Shown: positions 59,847 through 64,000 of the stretch, in pieces
Numbering within the stretch: position 1 is the stretch's first letter
Layout: every line of letters begins with the position of its first letter
Assembly: GCA_030686995.1 (NCBI GenBank)
Contig: CM060704.1
Span: 170,444,218 to 170,508,217, forward strand
Source of the DNA: Artemisia argyi
Taxonomy: Eukaryota; Streptophyta; Magnoliopsida; Asterales; Asteraceae
Direction: 5' to 3'
DNA: 64,000 bases
Notes under the pieces: generated by a model
Told to the model about the DNA's origin: nothing
What the model saw: the letters and a program-made list of their open reading frames with translations, nothing else
Databases searched by the model: none
Translations under genes and position numbers: made by a program

Positions 59847-60412
59847 ATCTACAGATAAAAGTTCAAACATTAGTATTTTCGATAATAAATATCTTCATGA
59901 AAATAAAATACCCATAGCTATATTCATATAACCACCAAAATTTTCTGGAAAACCTAGGATCCAAATTTACATAGTTCCACCACATCAGTTGATCTGCTAG
60001 TGGTGAAAGTACAAAAGATGGTAATCTGTCGAACAATAATTGGCAAACAAGATTTCCAATTCCTAGATCATTATAGGATTTACTTCAAATTGATTCATCA
60101 ATTTGCCTTGAAAGCATGTTTCATCCCATCTCATGCTTTAAGTTCTAGGTCTCACGTACAACTTAATTAATTCGTCTACCTTAGAAACTGTAAAATTACA
60201 ATTATGGTCTCACGCGTTAAAAGAATTTTACCTTTTTATAGTAATTTAGCCTAGGTCTCATGTTTACTAAATTAAAATTCCAAGTTTTCCTTATAGATAG
60301 ATGGCATGTAACTTAAATTATAAGGGTATTCAATTTTGATATGTGAATCAAATTATGTATAAAGATGCATGCACTCATCTTTATAGCATAACTTTTCAAA
60401 ACCTTTTTATTA
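59847..60412. other. Z leader, part next to gag
   Basis: Untranslated leader between gag and the inserted solo LTR; no gene. Shares words with the X leader (CATCAGTTGATCTGCTAG). Confidence 0.7.
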
Positions 60413-60417
60413 CCAAT

Positions 60418-61823
60418 TGATACGTGGGAATTGCACCAGGCTTTACCTCTCGAGGGATCTCGAGAAGCTTACAACCCCCACCAGGCAGTGTACCTGATCG
60501 TTGTAGTATAGTATAGTGACAAGTACCGGGGGATTGATCGTTCAGCTTAGGAATAGTGTCGCTAGGATTAGAAAACCTAAATACTAGTTCTAAAGGTGAG
60601 GGATGATTATTTTTGTATTTTATATTTTTTAGAAAGCAAGTAAAAATCTCGGGTTTGAAGGATTTGGGCGGAATTAGTTGCTAGTCAACTAACCCAATAC
60701 TAAAGATGCAATCAAAATAAAATACTAGAAATGAAAATAAACTAAATTATACTAAAGTTGTGAGCAGTAAGTGGAGAAAATGTGTTTACTTAGATTTCAC
60801 TACTCCCTAGACATCTTTTACACGTTAATTACTTGTTATAATTGCATGGATGACGGATCGTATTCCTTAATACCATTCATGGGGTGGCACACTTAACTCC
60901 CCAATTCTATGAGCTCTTATCTCCTCCTATACCATGCCCAGCACAACTATAGGGATTATAAACAGTGGCTCATGCATTAAATACAACCAATAAAGATCTA
61001 GTGCGCGTCGGTTCATGTTTCTTAAGACGTTCAAGCATGTTACCAATTGGAGATCTGCCAGCTTTCTTAAGCCTAACATATAAATCATTCATCCAAGACA
61101 AGTATAAACAAGTAATCAACACATAATTAACATCTATGTTTCATTAGATCCAAGCAAACACAAGATAGATCTAGCCTAGCATGATGGAATTAAGACAAGA
61201 ACAAGATATAGACAACCAACACATAGACATATTGATTGAATTGAAAGAACATTTATCTCAATTACACATGTAAGGTATCAAAGGCTTGGAACCCTTGAAA
61301 AACCTGTAAAATTCGCACCAAGTTCGTACTTAGGGTTTCTCCCAAAACTTCTCTCATTTTAATGTGAAAATTAGAAAACTATATATAGGAAAAGGGGTCT
61401 GACAGCGTCAAGACCATCCTTGTAACGCCGTCACCTCGCCGCCAAAACTTTTCTCGGACTGCCTTGATCTACATTTGACGCCGTCATGTGATAATCATTT
61501 CCAGGCCGTCATGACTTTTACTCTTGACGCCCTACTTCGTGACGCCGTCAATTCTCTACTGGACCGTCATGGAATTTTGCTCTTGACGCCGTCAGGATGT
61601 TACTCTTGACGCCGTCACCTACTGTTCCCAGCATGGAAAATTAAGACTTTGGCGTTTTCTTCACTTTTATGCTCCAAAAACGTCCAAATTGCTTCCTTTT
61701 CCGGATTTCTCTCTCAAAGTACCTAAAATCACAAAAGGAACGATTTAGGGCAATATTTGATCAAATAAATTCTAATTCGGGCTTAAATGACCCCCTAAAA
61801 ACGGATCATTTTTCGCCTCATCA
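60418..61823 (-). mobile_element. Solo LTR of the Y (Athila-like) family inside Z
   Basis: 1,406 bp from TGATACGTGGG to GCCTCATCA. It matches both Y LTRs along its whole length with more substitutions than they show to each other. Flanked by CCAAT at 60413-60417 and 61824-61828. No internal region, so a full element inserted and was reduced by LTR-LTR recombination. The TGACGCCGTCA cluster is kept. Confidence 0.92.
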
Positions 61824-61828
61824 CCAAT

Positions 61829-62892
61829 TCTTGAAATTAATATACAAAGTTTTACTTGAGGTTTAATAAACCCTAAGATGACTTTCTACAATTATGATTT
61901 TAAAAGTAATTCGTTTAAGACATATTCAAGATTGTGATAACCGAGACAGACTCTAAGGCTCTTTTCTAAGCCTTCAAATCACGGTTATGAATATCGTCTT
62001 AAAGGACTTAATTTTAAAAGCATATTTGTACAAAACATCAATCAAGCAAAAGTTTATGAATTCAATCTCAAAATCATGTAATAAAGTATGAATCTTGCTA
62101 GTCTCGCCTTGGAGCAAATTACCATGTGAAGCGAACCGTTGTTGGCATCTAAAACTCCACAAGATTCAATCTTTATCACTTAGGGTTTCACCATTATTAG
62201 TCCATATTATTTTCTTTTATGTAAATCACCCTTTTTATTGCTTACAATTAGTCCAATAATAAAGAAACAATAAAAAGACAAGTAATTTAAAAAAAATAAA
62301 CAACTAATAATAATATCGTGAAACAATTAGCCACATGCAAACCTTGTTAAAAAGATCCTAATAAAATCAATTCTAGGTATAATAACGCATGTAATCAACT
62401 AAGGCATTCTCCTCTTGATGGAGGAGAGCCACATGCATTGACGAATCAATTGCGTAGGCCAAAGTCAATATACACACCACATAGCATATAAATTGATTTT
62501 AATATATATCAATTGGAGTCTTCCCCAATTTTAGATCTATATAGAACATGTGACAAATAAAACAAAAACAACAAGATCCATGACTAACATACATGTTTCG
62601 TCATGGATTTAACCTAACAATTAGCACATAGGTCACAAGTACGTTCACATAACCGGTTAAAGACCTAGGGTTTCTAGTGATTACAATTTAATCAAGTAAA
62701 CCACAAACCCTAATTAGGGTTTTTATGTGGAAATCGACCCCCCCCCCCCCAAAATTAGGGTTAGGGTTTAAATTTTATTAAAAAAATTTAAAGAAAAAAC
62801 CCTAGAAAAACATGTATCTAAAACAATTAAAGATCCGATTTTTATTACGTTTTAGTAATCAATTACATATTATACATGGCTCGTGATGCCAC
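61829..62892. other. Z leader, part next to the 5' LTR, with PBS
   Basis: No gene. A C run of about 13 lies near 62740. The last bases before the LTR, read on the minus strand, are GTGGCATCACGAGCC, where a Copia PBS is expected. Confidence 0.65.
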
Positions 62893-63491
62893 TGTTAGAG
62901 TTTGACAATCAATAAACACATTATGCGGAAGCTAGGATCAAGTATAACACATATAAAGATTAACTAAAACATAAATAGTAACGTACCTGATGCACTTCAA
63001 TAAACCTTGAACTTGTGTAAAATATATCAATGATAAACCCCTTACCATTTTGTTTATCGATCTCTTGATAATTACTATAGTGAGTAATTACCTCGTTCTT
63101 GTACACACAAACTACCAATGAATAAAGGTTTATGCAAGTAAACGAAAACCACTTGTTTTGCTTTGGAAAAAATCAACCCAAACACCCTTGTCGGTTGTGT
63201 GCCGATCGGCCAAGGAAGAAAGAAAGAAATGAAAAGTTTTAGGGTTTTGTGTGTGTGCACAAAAGATATGAAAGTCTAACCCTTGGCCTTGTATTTATAC
63301 TAGATGATTTCTTGGAGACCAAGCAAGGCATGGATCGACCCATATGCATTGGGTCGACCGGCCATCCCTCCCACAAAGGGATTCCGGATCCTTCTTGTCT
63401 CCTAAATTACATTCTAGTCCTTTTCTTTCGTTACCAATGATAGTTAGTACTTACACTTAATATTTAACGATCATTAAGTCCCTCAAGTGTT

Positions 63492-63523
<32 letters not shown>

Positions 63524-63644
63524 CGATACATATAACATATATATATTTGTTATACTTTATTCTCGTTTGTAATGTATGCAATCCCGATGTCTCGGGTTCG
63601 ATACTAGTCATTTACTTATTAATATTTATACGTAACTTTTAACA
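62893..63644 (-). repeat. 5' LTR of Z
   Basis: 752 bp. Longer than the 3' LTR mainly through a TA microsatellite at about 63494-63523. Carries the promoter that would drive Z on the minus strand. Confidence 0.9.
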
Positions 63645-64000
63645 GAACCACCTATTCAAACAATGCCAAGAAACAAAAACTTGTCATTATTTCACCAAAA
63701 CAACTCTTCATTTATTTTACAAATGAAGAGAACACCACCCCATCACCACCACCTCCTTGCTCATCTCCTAGTGCACCAAATGCACCCTCCAAAACACCAT
63801 CAACAAATGGAGCCTCTACTTCCTCCATACCATCCACTTCATCCATAAATGACTACATAAACACCCATTTATCTCCTCCAACAATTGATCAACCATCACA
63901 ACCCACACATGAAAACATAACTCTGGCACTCACTCTCTCATTATCACCATTAACACCTCTTGATGCACACTTCTCATCATCCCCTATCAATCCTCCAACC

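Larger units (their letters stand above)
54254..63644 (-). mobile_element. Copia retrotransposon Z, nearly complete (9,391 bp)
   Basis: LTRs at 54254-54987 and 62893-63644 (TGTTAGAG...TTTTAACA) bound the element. GAACC flanks it at 54249-54253 and 63645-63649. Genes run on the minus strand. GAGTGGGAGC beside the left LTR is the polypurine tract. GTGGCATCACGAGCC beside the right LTR takes the PBS position. The LTRs differ at roughly 20 positions by eye plus a TA-repeat length change, about 97 percent identity, so insertion is fairly recent. A 1,406-bp solo LTR of the Y family is inserted in the leader. One stop separates gag-protease from the rest. Confidence 0.92.
54236..64000 (+). pseudogene. 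Pro/Ser/Thr-rich ORF of W, split by element Z
   Basis: ATG at 54236 opens MTSQRT, where Z is inserted. The frame resumes at 63650 without a stop and is still open at the window edge (123 codons seen). The downstream part contains IISPKQLFIYFTNEEN, then a long Pro/Ser/Thr-rich stretch (PSPPPPCSSPSAPNAPSK). It ends near ITLALTLSLSPLTPLDAHF, a pattern I associate with accessory ORFs of Asteraceae retrotransposons. The function is unknown; the composition suggests a disordered linker or hinge. Joining the halves relies on the GAACC duplication. Confidence 0.6.

Overview
This is a gene-poor, transposon-dense stretch of plant nuclear DNA. The A/T-rich background, spliced Helitron genes, Copia and Gypsy retrotransposons and a DUF538 gene all point to a flowering plant. 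Several element families (gag proteins, the Athila-like non-autonomous element, the Transposase_32-like ORF) resemble ones I associate with Asteraceae such as lettuce, Artemisia or Tanacetum. That family placement is from memory, not from a search. The only intact ordinary host gene I can support is the single-exon DUF538 gene at 26418-26954.

Layout. 1-6.5 kb: decayed DNA with a foldback repeat (385-516), a 114-bp tandem duplication (920-1147), an old Copia relic with LTR remnants (1393-3254) and a tRNA-derived, Pol III-like unit on the minus strand (5595-5702). 6.5-17.45 kb: a once autonomous Helitron with a spliced RPA/DUF223-like OB-fold gene (6540-10894) and a spliced Rep-helicase gene (11525-17199), ending at a canonical CTAG|T terminus. 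The RPA-like gene is split inside an exon by a 3,264-bp solo-LTR-like insertion with a perfect 5-bp target duplication. The Rep-helicase carries a triplicated exon, a duplicated exon, several stops and a frameshift. 20-21 kb: a Harbinger deletion derivative.

21.5-47.1 kb: two copies of an approximately 0.8-kb tandem-repeat array with a shared downstream flank. The DUF538 gene lies between them, next to a truncated LINE end and a hairpin MITE. The second array is split by a 17.1-kb nested stack: a Copia element (28074-45208, TSD GTAAT) carries a 4.07-kb solo LTR inside its 3' LTR (TSD ATTTT) and a complete 6.4-kb Athila-like non-autonomous element (32875-39286, TSD ACTTG) in its 3' internal region.

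47.1-64 kb: the 5' part of a large Copia/Sirevirus-like element (here W) with LTR, TATA box, PBS and gag (one stop). Where pol would be expected it has a Transposase_32-like ORF (one stop) and a Pro/Ser/Thr-rich ORF. Each of the three ORFs is preceded by a strikingly similar G+C-rich hairpin cluster. The third ORF is split by a nearly intact 9.4-kb Copia element (54254-63644, TSD GAACC), which itself contains a solo LTR (60418-61823, TSD CCAAT) of the Athila-like family.

The nesting order can be read directly from the target duplications. The strongest candidates for something undescribed are the W element with its repeated hairpin modules and unusual gene order, the LTR carrying a 5S-rRNA-like promoter block, and the clustered TGACGCCGTCA palindromes in the Athila-like LTRs.
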